Part shown: piece after piece, positions 18,165 to 28,301 of the stretch
Layout of the letters: every line of letters begins with the position of its first letter
Numbering within the stretch: the first letter of the stretch is position 1
Source of the DNA: Telmatospirillum sp. J64-1
GTDB taxonomy: Bacteria; Pseudomonadota; Alphaproteobacteria; Rhodospirillales; Magnetospirillaceae
Reading direction: 5' to 3'
Assembly (NCBI RefSeq): GCF_006980715.1
Contig: NZ_SBHN01000015.1
Location: 1 to 64,000 of the forward strand
Length of the DNA stretch: 64,000 nt
Notes under the pieces: generated by a model
What the model was told of the DNA's origin: nothing
The model's input: the letters and a program-made list of their open reading frames with translations, nothing else
Databases searched by the model: none
Translations under genes and position numbers: made by a program

Positions 18165-19454
18165 ATGTTCGCGGGAATGGATTTCGGCACAACCAACAGC
18201 GCCGTCAGCCTGGTGGACGGACAGGGGCGCGCCGCCGTCGTCCCCATGGTGTTCGGTCAGGCCAGGGCGGAGACCATGCGCTCCATGCTGGCCTTCGAGG
18301 ACGGTCACCGCGACGAACGCCGCCGTCCGATCGCCCGGATCGGCCAGGAAGCCATCGAGGCCTATCTCGAAGGCGACGGCGAGGCCCGGCTGCTGCAATC
18401 CTTCAAAAGCTACCTGACCAGCCGTTCCTTCACCTCGGCCTCCATCTTCAACGCCACCTATAGCCTGGAAGACCTGATCGCCCTGGTGGTGCGCCGCCTG
18501 CGCGAGACGGCGGAGGTCCAGGCGGGCGGGAAGATCGAGCGCCTGGTCGCCGGACGCCCGGTGTGCTTCGTCGCCGAGGATGGGCGGGCCGAGGACGATT
18601 TCGCGGTGGGACGGCTGCGCGAGGCCTTCGCCAAGGCGGGCATTGCCGATCTCGCCTTCGAATACGAGCCCATCGCCGCCGCCTATTATTATGAACAGGG
18701 CCTCGACCACGACCAGACCGTGCTGGTCGCCGATTTCGGCGGCGGCACCAGCGATTTCTGTCTGGTCCGCCTGGGTCCCGGTCGTGCTGGGCTGGACCGC
18801 CCGGAAGAGGCCATCATCGGCACCAACGGCGTCGGCATCGCCGGGGATGCCTTCGACCGCCGCATCGTCGAGCACGGCATCGCCGATTTCTTCGGCAAGA
18901 AGGCCAATTACCGCAGCGACGGCAAGACCCTGCCGGTTCCGGCCTGGATCTTCGGCAAGTTCGAACGCTGGCACCATATCGGCTTCCTCAATGCCCCGCC
19001 CACCTTGCGCATGCTGCGCGACATCCAGCGCTTCGCCGATGCGCCGGACCGGATCGAGAATCTGCTGACGCTGATCGAGCATAATCTCGGCTATCACCTC
19101 TACCGCGCCGTCGAGAAGGTGAAGTTGGACCTGTCGCGGGCGGGGGAAAGCGTGTTCCGCTTCGATTTCGACCCCATCGACATTACCCGCACCGTCACGC
19201 GCGCCGAGTTCGAAGGCTGGATCGAACCGGAACTGACCGAGATCGAGACCTGCGTCGAAGGCCTGCTGGAGAAGACCGGCATCCCCGCCCATAAGGTGGA
19301 CCGCGTCTTCATGACCGGCGGCTCCTCCCTCGTCCCCGCCGTCCGCGCCATCTTCTCCCGCCGCTTCGGCGAGGACCGCATCAGCGCCGGCGGCGAGTTC
19401 GTCTCGGTGGCGACCGGCCTGGCCTATCGGGCGCGGGAAGTCTTCGGCGGCTGA
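18165..19454 (+). CDS. Hsp70 family protein, YegD-like
   Basis: Actin-fold ATPase related to DnaK but lacking the substrate-binding domain. The 429 residues begin with the phosphate-1 motif MDFGTTNSAVSLV, followed by EYEPIAAAYYYEQG, the phosphate-2 motif VLVADFGGGTSDFCLVR and the adenosine motif VFMTGGSSLVPAVR. Compared with DnaK (640 residues) the C-terminal half is absent, as in E. coli YegD. Function in cells is unclear; probably a specialised chaperone. It follows the tRNA terminator and seems to have its own transcript. Confidence 0.9.
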   Translation: MFAGMDFGTTNSAVSLVDGQGRAAVVPMVFGQARAETMRSMLAFEDGHRDERRRPIARIGQEAIEAYLEGDGEARLLQSFKSYLTSRSFTSASIFNATYSLEDLIALVVRRLRETAEVQAGGKIERLVAGRPVCFVAEDGRAEDDFAVGRLREAFAKAGIADLAFEYEPIAAAYYYEQGLDHDQTVLVADFGGGTSDFCLVRLGPGRAGLDRPEEAIIGTNGVGIAGDAFDRRIVEHGIADFFGKKANYRSDGKTLPVPAWIFGKFERWHHIGFLNAPPTLRMLRDIQRFADAPDRIENLLTLIEHNLGYHLYRAVEKVKLDLSRAGESVFRFDFDPIDITRTVTRAEFEGWIEPELTEIETCVEGLLEKTGIPAHKVDRVFMTGGSSLVPAVRAIFSRRFGEDRISAGGEFVSVATGLAYRAREVFGG

Positions 19455-19537
19455 GAAAAAGGGGGCCTGAGGCTCTGCCGCCTTTGGGAACATTCCTCCC
19501 TCCTGAATGTTACTCTTCCGCAACGAACGGAGGGGTC

Positions 19538-19930
19538 ATGCATCATCGTCATCGCGTCTTTCCCAGCCCCGATTTCCGCACCGCCCGTACTCTGGTGGCG
19601 AGCGCGCGCAAGGCGCAGCGCTGTCAACTGCATTGGCAGGAGATGGGACCGGCGGCGGCCATCTGCGTGGGGCATCGGCTCAATCTCATGGGGCAGGGCA
19701 TGGTCGACCCCTCCAAGACGGACATGCCGGAAATGTACCGCATGGTCGCCGAGAAATGGGCGGCGGCGGCCGAGACCTTGTGGATCGGCTATCTTGCCAT
19801 GTGGCAGGGTTTCTGGCGCATTACCGCCGAGACGGCGGCGGTCTCGACGGCGGCCGCGCTGGGCGGGTTGGCGCCGTGGCGGCAGCGGGTAACGGCCAAT
19901 GCCCGCAGGCTGGGCCGGTCGCGCAAATAG
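19538..19930 (+). CDS. Small phasin-like hypothetical protein
   Basis: 130 residues, start ATG preceded by ACGGAGGGG. It is helical and tryptophan-rich (MAEKWAAAAETLWIGYLAMWQGFWRITAE type central segment) with a basic C-terminus. The pattern resembles short phasin-like proteins that bind storage granules, but no diagnostic motif is present. The stop overlaps the GTG start of the transporter gene by one base, suggesting coupling. Confidence 0.6.
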   Translation: MHHRHRVFPSPDFRTARTLVASARKAQRCQLHWQEMGPAAAICVGHRLNLMGQGMVDPSKTDMPEMYRMVAEKWAAAAETLWIGYLAMWQGFWRITAETAAVSTAAALGGLAPWRQRVTANARRLGRSRK

Positions 19931-20856
19931 TGCGTTTCCTGGGGCATCGCGCGGCGGATTGGCTGCTGCTGGCTCTGCTCAGCCTGTTCCTCGGCTCGTC
20001 CTACATGTTCCAGGACCTGGCGGTGAAGACCCTGCCGCCGGCCACGGTGACCGGGCTGCGGATGGCGGTGGCGGCGCTGGCGGTCACGGCCTTGGCGCTG
20101 GCCTGGGGCCATCGCCTGCCGCGCGCGCCTGGGCTGTGGGGGCATTTCCTTGCCATCGGCCTGATCGGCAATGTGCTGCCCTTCTACGTCATCACCTGGG
20201 GGCAGGAAGGCATCGACAGTTCCCTGGCGGGCATCATCATCGCCACCGCGCCGACCATCACCCTGGTGATGGCCCATTTCCTGGTGCGCGGGGAAAGGAT
20301 GACGCGCGGGCGGCTGCTGGGATTTGCCGTCGGCTTCGCCGGGATCGTGGTGCTGCTGGCGCCCGGCATGACCGGCGAAGACGCCCAGCCCATGCGCCTG
20401 TTCGCCGTCCTGCTGGGGGCGGCCTGCTTCGCCCTGACCGCCATCCTGTCGGCACGACTGCCCGATGACCTGCCGCCCCTCGTCACCGCATCAGGGGCGA
20501 TGCTTGCTGCCGCTGCGGCGGCGGTGCCGCTTGCCTTGCTTGTCGAGGGCTGGACGCCGGTGCGGGAGGCGACCGGGCGCGGCTGGGGATTGGCGGTGAT
20601 GCTGGGGCTGTTCGCTACCGGCGGCGCCTCGATCCTCTATTTCCGCATCGTCGCCTCGGCGGGGCCGGCCTTCCTGTCACTGACGAACTACCTCGTGCCG
20701 CTGGTGGCGGTGGCCTGCGGCGTACTGTTCCTGGGCGAGACGGTGGGGGCCAATGCCTGGGCCGGAATGGCCCTGGTCCTGGCCGGTGTCTGGCTGGGCG
20801 AAAGGGCGAAGAAGAAGGCCATGAAGGCGGCCGGGGGCAATCCCCGGACGGCGTGA
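19930..20856 (+). CDS. EamA/DMT superfamily permease
   Basis: Inner-membrane transporter of the drug/metabolite family, with ten predicted helices in two EamA repeats (about 10-140 and 155-290). Markers are LFLGSSYMFQDLAVKTLPPATVTGLRM in the first repeat and FLSLTNYLVPLVAVACGVLFLGE near the end of the second. The GTG start at 19930 overlaps the preceding stop; there is no other good start before the first helix. Length 308. Substrate unknown. Confidence 0.85.
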   Translation: MRFLGHRAADWLLLALLSLFLGSSYMFQDLAVKTLPPATVTGLRMAVAALAVTALALAWGHRLPRAPGLWGHFLAIGLIGNVLPFYVITWGQEGIDSSLAGIIIATAPTITLVMAHFLVRGERMTRGRLLGFAVGFAGIVVLLAPGMTGEDAQPMRLFAVLLGAACFALTAILSARLPDDLPPLVTASGAMLAAAAAAVPLALLVEGWTPVREATGRGWGLAVMLGLFATGGASILYFRIVASAGPAFLSLTNYLVPLVAVACGVLFLGETVGANAWAGMALVLAGVWLGERAKKKAMKAAGGNPRTA

Positions 20857-21078
20857 GGGCAGGGCTCTCTCTGGTGGGGCGTTGCGGCCGGAGGGGGCCC
20901 TTTTATATGCCGGAAAAGAGGGGAATGGGCCGCCGCCCGGAGGGGGCTCGCCGGTTTTCCGGACCGCTTCCGGGGCTGAAAATCTGCCACAGCCCTTGCC
21001 AAGGTCGCCCAATTCCGCGACAAAATGGCGCTTTGCCAAGGCCAGCCCAAAAGGCCGGGCGCGAGGAGTGTTCGAGTG

Positions 21079-22131
21079 ATGACCCAGACGCAGACGAGTC
21101 AGATCCTTGAGGATAGGATCGTGCCGCCGGGCCCCGATGCCTTGACCGAAAAGGGGATCGACCCGACTCTCGACTTGGCCGCAGAGATCGAACGGCTGAA
21201 GCGCGAGAAGAACGCCGTCATCCTGGCCCATTACTATCAGGACGGCGAAATCCAGGACATCGCCGATTTCGTGGGCGATTCGCTGGACCTGTCGCGCAAG
21301 GCGGCGGCGACCGATGCCGACATGATCGTCTTCTGCGGCGTGCGCTTCATGGGCGAGGTCGCCAAGATCCTCAGCCCCGACCGCAAGGTCATCATTCCCG
21401 ATGCCGAGGCCGGTTGCTCGCTGGAGGATTCCTGCCAGCCCGAGCCCTTCCGCAAGTTCCGTGAAGCCCATCCCGACCATATCGCCGTCACCTATATCAA
21501 CTGCTCGGCCGAGGTGAAGGCGCTGTCGGACATCATCGTCACCTCGTCCAATGCCGAGGCGATCATCAACCAATTGCCGCCGGACCAGCCGATCCTGTTC
21601 GCGCCGGACCGCCATCTCGGCGCCTGGCTGCAGCGCAAGACCGGGCGGCAGATGACGCTGTGGCAGGGCAGCTGCATCGTGCATGAGCGTTTCTCGGAAC
21701 GCGAACTGGTCAAGCTGACCGTGCATCATCCCGAGGCCCGGGTCGCCGCCCATCCGGAATGCCCGCAGACCATCCTCGGCCATGCCCACCATGTCGGCTC
21801 GACCCGCTCGATCCTCGATTACGTGTTGGGCAGCGACGCCAAGGAATTCATCATCGCCACCGAGCCGCATATCATCCACCAGATGCAGAAATCGGCTCCG
21901 GAAAAGACCTTCATCCCGGTGCCGGGGCTGGACGAAGGCTGCAATTGCTCGAACTGTCCCTTCATGGAGCTGAACACCATGGAGAAGCTGTACCTGTCCC
22001 TGGTCAACGAGGCCCCGGCGCTGGAACTGCCCGAAGACTTGCGTCTGGCCGCCAAGCGCCCGCTGGAGCGGATGCTGGAAATGTCCAAGGGCATCGGCGC
22101 CTCGATGGCGGCCCGCCCGGCGGCGTCCTGA
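21079..22131 (+). CDS. nadA: Quinolinate synthase
   Basis: Condenses iminoaspartate and dihydroxyacetone phosphate to quinolinate for NAD synthesis, using a 4Fe-4S cluster. The 350 residues show [49 protein letters not shown]-type [18 protein letters not shown], and the cysteine cluster [14 protein letters not shown]. The ATG at 21079 is preceded by GAGGAG and gives the usual N-terminus. First gene of the nadA-nadC-nadB operon; two bases separate it from nadC. Confidence 0.97.
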   Translation: MTQTQTSQILEDRIVPPGPDALTEKGIDPTLDLAAEIERLKREKNAVILAHYYQDGEIQDIADFVGDSLDLSRKAAATDADMIVFCGVRFMGEVAKILSPDRKVIIPDAEAGCSLEDSCQPEPFRKFREAHPDHIAVTYINCSAEVKALSDIIVTSSNAEAIINQLPPDQPILFAPDRHLGAWLQRKTGRQMTLWQGSCIVHERFSERELVKLTVHHPEARVAAHPECPQTILGHAHHVGSTRSILDYVLGSDAKEFIIATEPHIIHQMQKSAPEKTFIPVPGLDEGCNCSNCPFMELNTMEKLYLSLVNEAPALELPEDLRLAAKRPLERMLEMSKGIGASMAARPAAS

Positions 22132-22133
22132 CC

Positions 22134-22988
22134 ATGACCAGCTATTCCTTGCCCCAAGGCCTGAGCGCAGAAGAGGTCGCCCGCGTCATCGCGGCGGCCC
22201 TGGCCGAGGATCTGGGCGGTGTCGGGGACATCACTTCGGAAGCGGTGATCCCCGCCGATCTGCGCTTCACCGGCGTGATGGTCGCGCGCGAGGAGATGGT
22301 CGTCGCCGGTATGCCCATCGCCCAGGCCGTTTTCGCCCATGTGGTGCCCGAAGCGGTGTGGACGGCCCATTGCGTCGATGGCGAGAAGATCGCCCCCGGC
22401 GCCGTCATCGCCCAGCTGGAAGGTCCGGCGCGCGGCCTGCTGACGGCGGAACGCACGGCGCTGAACCTGCTTCAGCACCTGTCGGGCATCGCCACCGAGA
22501 CCCGCCGCTATGTCGAGCGGATCGCGGGCACCGGCTGCACCCTGCTCGATACCCGCAAGACCGTTCCCGGCCTGCGCCAGATGGCGAAATACGCCGCCCG
22601 CATCGGCGGCGCGCGCAACCATCGCATGGGCCTCTATGACGGCGTGCTGATTAAGGACAACCACTTGGCCGTCTGCGGTTCGGTCGCCGCCGCCGTCGCC
22701 GCCGCCAAGGCGCGAAACCTTCCCAATATCGAAGTGGAATGCGATACGCTGGAGCAGGTGGCCGAGGTGGTCGAGGCCGGGGCGGATATCGTGCTGCTCG
22801 ACAACATGCCTCCCGAGATGCTGCGCCAGGCCGTCGCGATCGTGGCGGGACGCTGCCGCACCGAGGCTTCGGGCGGGGTCACTCTCGATACCATCCGCGC
22901 CATTGCCGAAAGCGGCGTGGATTTCGTCTCGGTGGGACGCATCACCCAATCGGCCCGTTCCGTCGATATCGGGCTGGACTGGCACTAG
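22134..22988 (+). CDS. nadC: Nicotinate-nucleotide pyrophosphorylase (carboxylating)
   Basis: Converts quinolinate and PRPP to nicotinate mononucleotide. The 284 residues contain [81 protein letters not shown] and the barrel motifs [22 protein letters not shown] and VDFVSVG. Middle gene of the operon, 11 bp before nadB. Confidence 0.97.
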   Translation: MTSYSLPQGLSAEEVARVIAAALAEDLGGVGDITSEAVIPADLRFTGVMVAREEMVVAGMPIAQAVFAHVVPEAVWTAHCVDGEKIAPGAVIAQLEGPARGLLTAERTALNLLQHLSGIATETRRYVERIAGTGCTLLDTRKTVPGLRQMAKYAARIGGARNHRMGLYDGVLIKDNHLAVCGSVAAAVAAAKARNLPNIEVECDTLEQVAEVVEAGADIVLLDNMPPEMLRQAVAIVAGRCRTEASGGVTLDTIRAIAESGVDFVSVGRITQSARSVDIGLDWH

Positions 22989-22999
22989 GAGCAAGGGCG

Positions 23000-24664
23000 A
23001 TGGGGGTGCCTAAACTGGATAACGGGCAGGTCTTTGACGTCCTGATCATCGGCAGCGGCGCCGCCGGACTGACCCTGGCGCTGCAGCTGGCGCCCCATGC
23101 CCGCGTCGCGGTGCTGTCCAAGAAGGACCTGACCGAGGGCAGCACCTTCTATGCCCAGGGTGGCATCGCCGCCGTGCTGGACGATGCCGACACCGTCGAA
23201 TCCCATATCGAAGACACGCTGGTCGCGGGGGCCGGGCTGTGCGACCGCAATGCCGTCCGCTTCGTGGTCGAGAATGCCAAGGAGGCCATCCAGCGCCTGA
23301 TCGGCTATGGCGTGCCCTTCACCCGCGCCGAATCCCCCGACGGCAGCGGCCTGGAATATCACTTGACCCGCGAGGGCGGCCACAGCCATCGCCGCATCAT
23401 CCACGCCGCCGACGCCACCGGCATGGCGGTCGAGACCACCCTGGCCGACCGGGTGCGTGAAAGCGGCGCGATTCTGCTGGAAAACCATGTCGCGGTGGAC
23501 CTGATCCGCGAGAAGCTGCCGGGCAAGCGGCTGGGGCGCTGTGTCGGGGCTTATGCGTTGGACGTGGCGGACGGCCATGTGAAGCTGTTCCGTGCCCGCG
23601 TGGTGGTGCTGGCCACCGGCGGGGCCAGCAAGGTCTATCTCTATACCAGCAATCCCGACGGCAGCACCGGCGACGGCATCGCCATGGCCTGGCGCGCCGG
23701 TTGCCGTGTCGCCAACATGGAATTCAGCCAGTTCCATCCGACCTGCCTCTATCACCCGCAGGCCAAGACCTTCCTGGTGACCGAGGCCCTGCGCGGCGAG
23801 GGGGCAAGGCTGCTGCTGCCCGACGGTGAAAGGTTCATGCAGCGCTTCGACCCGCGCGGCGAACTGGCCCCGCGCGACATCGTGGCGCGGGCCATCGACC
23901 ACGAGATGAAGCGGCTGGGCCTGGATTGCGTGCATCTGGATATCAGCCACCGCGATCCGGATTTCGTGCGCGGTCATTTCCCCACCGTCTACCAGACCTG
24001 CCTGCAATACGGCATCGACATCACCAGGCAGCCGATCCCGGTGGTGCCTGCTGCCCATTACACCTGCGGCGGGGTGATGACCGATCGGCATGGGCGGACC
24101 GATGTGGCGGGGCTCTACGCCATCGGCGAGGTCGCCTTCACCGGCCTGCACGGCGCCAACCGCATGGCCTCGAACTCGCTGCTGGAATGCCTGGTCTATG
24201 GCGCCGCCGCCGCCCAGGACATCCGCGAGCGGCTGGAGACCATCCCCGTCCCGCCGCCGCTGCCCGCCTGGGACGAAAGCTGGGTCACCGATTCCGACGA
24301 AGAGGTGGTGGTCTCCCATAACTGGGATGAGTTGCGCCGCTTCATGTGGGATTATGTGGGGATCGTGCGCAGCACCAAGCGGCTGGAACGCGCCAAGCAC
24401 CGCATCAAGCTGCTGCAGGACGAGATCCACGAATATTATTCCAGCTTCCGCGTCACCTCGGACCTGCTGGAACTGCGCAACCTGACCGTGGTGGCCAAGC
24501 TGATCATCCGCTCGGCCCTGGACCGCAAGGAAAGCCGGGGACTTCATTACACGCTGGACTTCCCCGAGCCCGATCCGATCGCGCCCCCGCAGAACACCAT
24601 CCTGGTGCCGCCCAATTTCTCCGCCCGTCGGGTGGAACTGATGCAGCAGGAACCCGTGGAGTAG
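23000..24664 (+). CDS. nadB: L-aspartate oxidase
   Basis: FAD enzyme oxidising L-aspartate to iminoaspartate, the NadA substrate. The 554 residues open with the dinucleotide-binding motif [15 protein letters not shown] and show [36 protein letters not shown], the QFHPTCLYH active-site segment, HYTCGGV and [20 protein letters not shown]. The C-terminal helical domain is complete. The gene order A-C-B differs from the B-A-C order common elsewhere. Confidence 0.97.
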   Translation: MGVPKLDNGQVFDVLIIGSGAAGLTLALQLAPHARVAVLSKKDLTEGSTFYAQGGIAAVLDDADTVESHIEDTLVAGAGLCDRNAVRFVVENAKEAIQRLIGYGVPFTRAESPDGSGLEYHLTREGGHSHRRIIHAADATGMAVETTLADRVRESGAILLENHVAVDLIREKLPGKRLGRCVGAYALDVADGHVKLFRARVVVLATGGASKVYLYTSNPDGSTGDGIAMAWRAGCRVANMEFSQFHPTCLYHPQAKTFLVTEALRGEGARLLLPDGERFMQRFDPRGELAPRDIVARAIDHEMKRLGLDCVHLDISHRDPDFVRGHFPTVYQTCLQYGIDITRQPIPVVPAAHYTCGGVMTDRHGRTDVAGLYAIGEVAFTGLHGANRMASNSLLECLVYGAAAAQDIRERLETIPVPPPLPAWDESWVTDSDEEVVVSHNWDELRRFMWDYVGIVRSTKRLERAKHRIKLLQDEIHEYYSSFRVTSDLLELRNLTVVAKLIIRSALDRKESRGLHYTLDFPEPDPIAPPQNTILVPPNFSARRVELMQQEPVE

Positions 24665-24672
24665 GACAGCCG

Positions 24673-25578
24673 ATGCTCCATATCAGATGCGGCGATGACA
24701 TTATGGACATGCTTGCCGCTCTGCCTGGAGACCGCCTGCGCTCGATCGATCCCGTCTGCGAAGGTCCCTTGCCCCAGGGCGTGGAGGGGAGGGAATGGCA
24801 TTCCCTGCGCGCCCGCTTCATCGCTCGCCGCTATGGTGCCGACGAAGCCGAAATCGCCGCTATGCTGGCCGCCGAACAGGCCGAGCTCGAAGCCTCGGTC
24901 GATCAGGAAGAGGTCGTGCTGTGGTTCGAGCACGATCTGTTCGACCAGGCCATCCTGGTCCGCCTGTTGTCCTGGTTCGCTCGCCATCCCTGCAACCGCC
25001 TGTCGCTTGTCTGCATCGGCAAGCATCCGGCCGTTCCCCGCTTTCTCGGCCTTGAGCAGCTTTCGCCCGAGCAACTGAGAGCGCTCTTTCCCCAGCGCAA
25101 GGCGGTGACAACGGCGCAATTCATCCTGGGCCAAGTGGCCTGGAACGCCCTTCGTTCGCCCGATCCGCGCCGGGTGGTGGCCCTGCTGGATCAGGATCTT
25201 TCCGCCTTGCCGTTCCTGGAAGCGGCGCTGGAACGTCATCTCGCCGAATTCCCCGATGCCACCGGGCTGGGCCTGACCGCCGCCCTGACCTTGCAGGCCA
25301 TCGCCGAGGGCTGTGCCAAGGAAGAAGACTGCTTCCAGGCGGTGCAGGACAAGGAAGGGGCGCCTTATCTGGGCTTTGCCATGTGGCGGGCGCATCTTTA
25401 CGACCTGATGAACGGGCGGCAGGCGGCGGTGGTCCGCCGGGGCGAAGGCCTGACCCTGACGCCTTTCGGTGAGTCCTTGCTTGCCGGGGAAGCCGACTGG
25501 ATCGCGGCCAACGGCATCGACCGCTGGATCGGCGGCGTCCATCTGCGGCCGGACCATCTGTGGCGGCGGCCAAGGTGA
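24673..25578 (+). CDS. DUF1835 domain protein
   Basis: 301 residues matching the DUF1835 pattern: N-terminal LHIRCGDDIMDML, then EEVVLWFEHDLFDQAILVRLLSWFA near 75-105, and a C-terminal helical part with LTPFGESLLAG. The function of this family is unknown. The gene starts 8 bp after nadB, so it may share its transcript. The 240 bp that follow hold a family A repeat. Confidence 0.75.
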   Translation: MLHIRCGDDIMDMLAALPGDRLRSIDPVCEGPLPQGVEGREWHSLRARFIARRYGADEAEIAAMLAAEQAELEASVDQEEVVLWFEHDLFDQAILVRLLSWFARHPCNRLSLVCIGKHPAVPRFLGLEQLSPEQLRALFPQRKAVTTAQFILGQVAWNALRSPDPRRVVALLDQDLSALPFLEAALERHLAEFPDATGLGLTAALTLQAIAEGCAKEEDCFQAVQDKEGAPYLGFAMWRAHLYDLMNGRQAAVVRRGEGLTLTPFGESLLAGEADWIAANGIDRWIGGVHLRPDHLWRRPR

Positions 25579-25668
25579 TACTGGCTCGAGACACAGATGG
25601 ACACAGATAAACACGGATGATTCTTATTATTCCGGACTGCTGACAAAGACGTCGCCCCCTTATCCATC

Positions 25669-25773
25669 CGTCACCCCCGCGGAAGCGGGGGTCCATGTTG
25701 GGGCTTTAGGACGATGTGAGCCGCCAGATAGGGATGTTGCGGCTCCATGGGCTCCCGCTTTCGCGGGAGTGAC
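25669..25773. repeat. MITE-like palindromic element, family A copy 1
   Basis: About 105 bp bounded by terminal inverted repeats of the CGTCACCCCCGCG / CGCGGGAGTGACG type, with an inner half-palindrome GCGGAAGCGGGGG. A full-length relative at 48284-48389 shares the interior pattern GAGCCG-CAGATA-GGATG. Shorter relatives are at 56813-56873 and, as one end only, near 14252-14276. No coding capacity. Confidence 0.75.
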
Positions 25774-25817
25774 GAGAAGGAAGATGGCTTGGTCCGTCTG
25801 TGTCTCTATAAATACCT

Positions 25818-26801
25818 TCACATCTCCACCAAAGTCCGCAGCATTCCCTTGCGTTCCTCCGCCTCGAAGGGGATCGGGCGGCAGAGGTCGATGGCGCGCA
25901 GGCCGACGCGCAGGGCGCGCAAGCCGGAGATGCCGCCTTCGGCGAAGCGGGCGGAGAGCTTTTCCAGGAGACTGCCGCCCAGGGCGTCGGCCATGGCCTG
26001 GCCTGCGGGATCGGCGGCGGCGGCCAGGGCGGCGCTGGTGATGACTGAACGGGCCAGGACCAGGGTGGACAGGCTGCTGGGGCGGAAGCCGTAGATTTCG
26101 CCGATACGCCGGATCATCGCCAAGCTGCGCCAGACGACGATGGCGACATCCAGGGCGGGATGGGGGCTGACGGCGGTGGCGCCCATGACGCCATAGCCGG
26201 TCAGGCGCACCACGCGGCGGGCCTCGGCATCCAGCGGCGTCAGCACCGCGCCGTGGAACTGGCGCAGGATGGCGGCGGTGTCGTTCAGCCCCTGGCTGCG
26301 GTGGCGGAAGTTGCGCACCAGTTCCGGCCGCCTTTCGCCGACCATCGTCAGCACCGGAGTCAGGGCTTGTTCCAGGCGGCGGGGGGAGTTGCTTTCCTCG
26401 GCCTCGGCCAGGGCGCGGCGGAACTTGTCCACCTCGCCCAGCCGCCGCAGGGCGCGGACCTCCCGCCACGAGGCGAAGGCGAGCGAGACCAGCAGCGCCG
26501 CGAACAGCAGGCCCAGCAGCCCCGCCCCGACGGGATCGCGGGTGAACAGCCCCGACAGCCACATCGTGGTGTCATAGATCAGGAAGGCGCCGATGGTCAG
26601 GACCAGCAGCGCCAGCACCCGCCCCCAGGGCGAGGGGCGACGGGTCAAGGGCTCCGGCGGCGGTTCCTCGTCCAGAGCCTCGACAGGGGAGGAGACGATT
26701 CCGGGTTCGGCACCGGGCGGCGCGGTTTCCTCGGGCGCGGGGCGCGTCACCAGCGAGGGATCGACGGGGCCGGGCTCGTGAGGGGGACGTTTGTCGGTCA
26801 T
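25818..26801 (-). CDS. YcjF family membrane protein (DUF697, TIGR01620)
   Basis: Inner-membrane protein of 327 residues. An acidic, proline-rich N-terminus precedes two helices near 85-130 (VLALLVLTIGAFLIYDTTMWLSGLF and LLGLLFAALLVSLAFASW). A DUF697 helical domain follows with YGVMGATAVSPHPALDVAIVVWRSLAMIRRIGEIYGFRPS. Its start overlaps the stop of the YcjX-like gene (ATGA), so the two are translated together. Role unknown; in enterobacteria the pair belongs to stress-responsive genes. Confidence 0.85.
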   Translation of the reverse strand: MTDKRPPHEPGPVDPSLVTRPAPEETAPPGAEPGIVSSPVEALDEEPPPEPLTRRPSPWGRVLALLVLTIGAFLIYDTTMWLSGLFTRDPVGAGLLGLLFAALLVSLAFASWREVRALRRLGEVDKFRRALAEAEESNSPRRLEQALTPVLTMVGERRPELVRNFRHRSQGLNDTAAILRQFHGAVLTPLDAEARRVVRLTGYGVMGATAVSPHPALDVAIVVWRSLAMIRRIGEIYGFRPSSLSTLVLARSVITSAALAAAADPAGQAMADALGGSLLEKLSARFAEGGISGLRALRVGLRAIDLCRPIPFEAEERKGMLRTLVEM

Positions 26802-28204
26802 GTCATGTCCTCGCCGATGAGAAAGTCCAGCGCCTCGGCCAGTTTGATGGCGGGGAAGCCGCCATGGCGCCAAGCCGGATCGTTGCGCGGCTGGAAATCC
26901 CAGAAGCGATAGCGGAAGGCATCCCAGCGCGGCGGGAAGTCCAGCGGCACCGCGCCGGGATCGAAGGCCTGTTCCTCGGTATCGCCCGGGCGCCTGCCGA
27001 ACAGGATTTCCCGCCCCGTATCGGAGCGCCGCATGTCCTCGGTGCAGCGGATCGCGGCGATGGCGGCAACCTGGATCTCGGCACTGGTTTTGATGCGGTT
27101 GGATTCGTCGACCACATGCAGCATGCGCCGGGTCAGGTTCTCCAGATGCAGGCGGTCGCCGCGAATCACGTGATCGGCCTTGGTGGCGGCGAACAATACC
27201 TTGTCGATGCCGCGCCGTCCTGTCAGCCAGGACAGCGGGCCGCTGCGGCCATGGCGGAAATTGCCCAGGATGGCGGCCAGGGCCTGGCTCATGTCCTCGA
27301 ACACCGTCGGTCCGGCATCCAAGGCCCGCAAGGCATCGATCAGCACGATCTGGCGGTCGAGGGCGGTGAAATGGCGGCGGTAGAAATCGCGTACCACCTT
27401 GTCCTGATAATCCCGGTATTTGGCGCGGAAGGCCTCGTGCAGCGAGCCGCGCCCGGGCTTGGCCCCCGCTTGCGCCCCGGGCAAAGGGCAGAAGCGCAGC
27501 ACCGCAGCACCGCGCAGGCTGCCCGGCGTCAGGAAGCGGCCCGGCTGCAGGAAGCGCAGGCCGCGTTCGGCGCAGGCGCGTAGGTACTCGGTATAAAGCC
27601 GGGCCGCCTCGGCGGCATATTCCTCGTCATGCGCGGTGTCGGGCGCGCGTTGGGTGACGAAGGACAGCCAGTCGCGGGACAGTTCGGCGCGTGGTCCCAG
27701 GCGCGCCTGATCCAGCATGGCCTGGGACCATGTCTCGAAATCCTGCTCCAGCATGGGCAGGTCGACCAGCCATTCGCCGGGATAATCGATGATATCGAGG
27801 GTGAGGAGGGATTCGCCCGATCCCAGGCCGCGCCCGGCGGCGACGGCCCGCAGGCCTCGGCCCCGGCGGTAGCGCAGCTCCACGCGGATGCGCGAAATGC
27901 CTTCGGTCGGCTGGGGCCAGGAGGGAGTCTCGCCGGTCAGGGCGCGCAGGGTCTGGCCGTAGGGGAATTCGGGGACGGTGGCGTTGGCGTCGTGGCGCAG
28001 CACCGCGCCGACCAATCGGCCTTCGTCGAAGGGGCCGAAACCGCGCAAGGGGCTTTTCGCCGCCGTGGTCTCGGCCCGCAGAAGATCGTGCAGCAGGGCG
28101 GTGATGAAGACCGTCTTGCCCGCCCGCGCCAAGCCGGTCACGCCCAACTCGATCTTCCTGGTCAGCAGGTTGGACGGGCTCAGCTTTGGAATGAAATCGA
28201 CCAT
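26798..28204 (-). CDS. YcjX family P-loop GTPase-like protein
   Basis: 468 residues of the DUF463/YcjX family. The Walker A-like GLARAGKTVFITALLHDLL occurs near residues 25-43, then LLTLDIIDYPGEWLVDLPML and IVLIDALRALDAGP; KADHV (about 355) may recognise the base. The start at 28204 is chosen because GAGGGAGAAC lies just upstream; a ten-codon longer form is possible. First gene of the pair with the YcjF homologue. Confidence 0.88.
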   Translation of the reverse strand: MVDFIPKLSPSNLLTRKIELGVTGLARAGKTVFITALLHDLLRAETTAAKSPLRGFGPFDEGRLVGAVLRHDANATVPEFPYGQTLRALTGETPSWPQPTEGISRIRVELRYRRGRGLRAVAAGRGLGSGESLLTLDIIDYPGEWLVDLPMLEQDFETWSQAMLDQARLGPRAELSRDWLSFVTQRAPDTAHDEEYAAEAARLYTEYLRACAERGLRFLQPGRFLTPGSLRGAAVLRFCPLPGAQAGAKPGRGSLHEAFRAKYRDYQDKVVRDFYRRHFTALDRQIVLIDALRALDAGPTVFEDMSQALAAILGNFRHGRSGPLSWLTGRRGIDKVLFAATKADHVIRGDRLHLENLTRRMLHVVDESNRIKTSAEIQVAAIAAIRCTEDMRRSDTGREILFGRRPGDTEEQAFDPGAVPLDFPPRWDAFRYRFWDFQPRNDPAWRHGGFPAIKLAEALDFLIGEDMT

Positions 28205-28301
28205 GTTCTCCCTCGGATTCCTCAGGCGGCGCAACTATAGCGCGGATGGCGCGCCCGGGTCTGGGGAGAAATAGGAACGAGGCCCTCGATCCGCCCGCCT
28301 T

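Noticed and set aside
20857-21078. A riboswitch before nadA
   Set aside because: The 220-bp leader shows no recognisable NAD-responsive fold, only a GGAGGGGGCCC run and an ordinary ribosome site.
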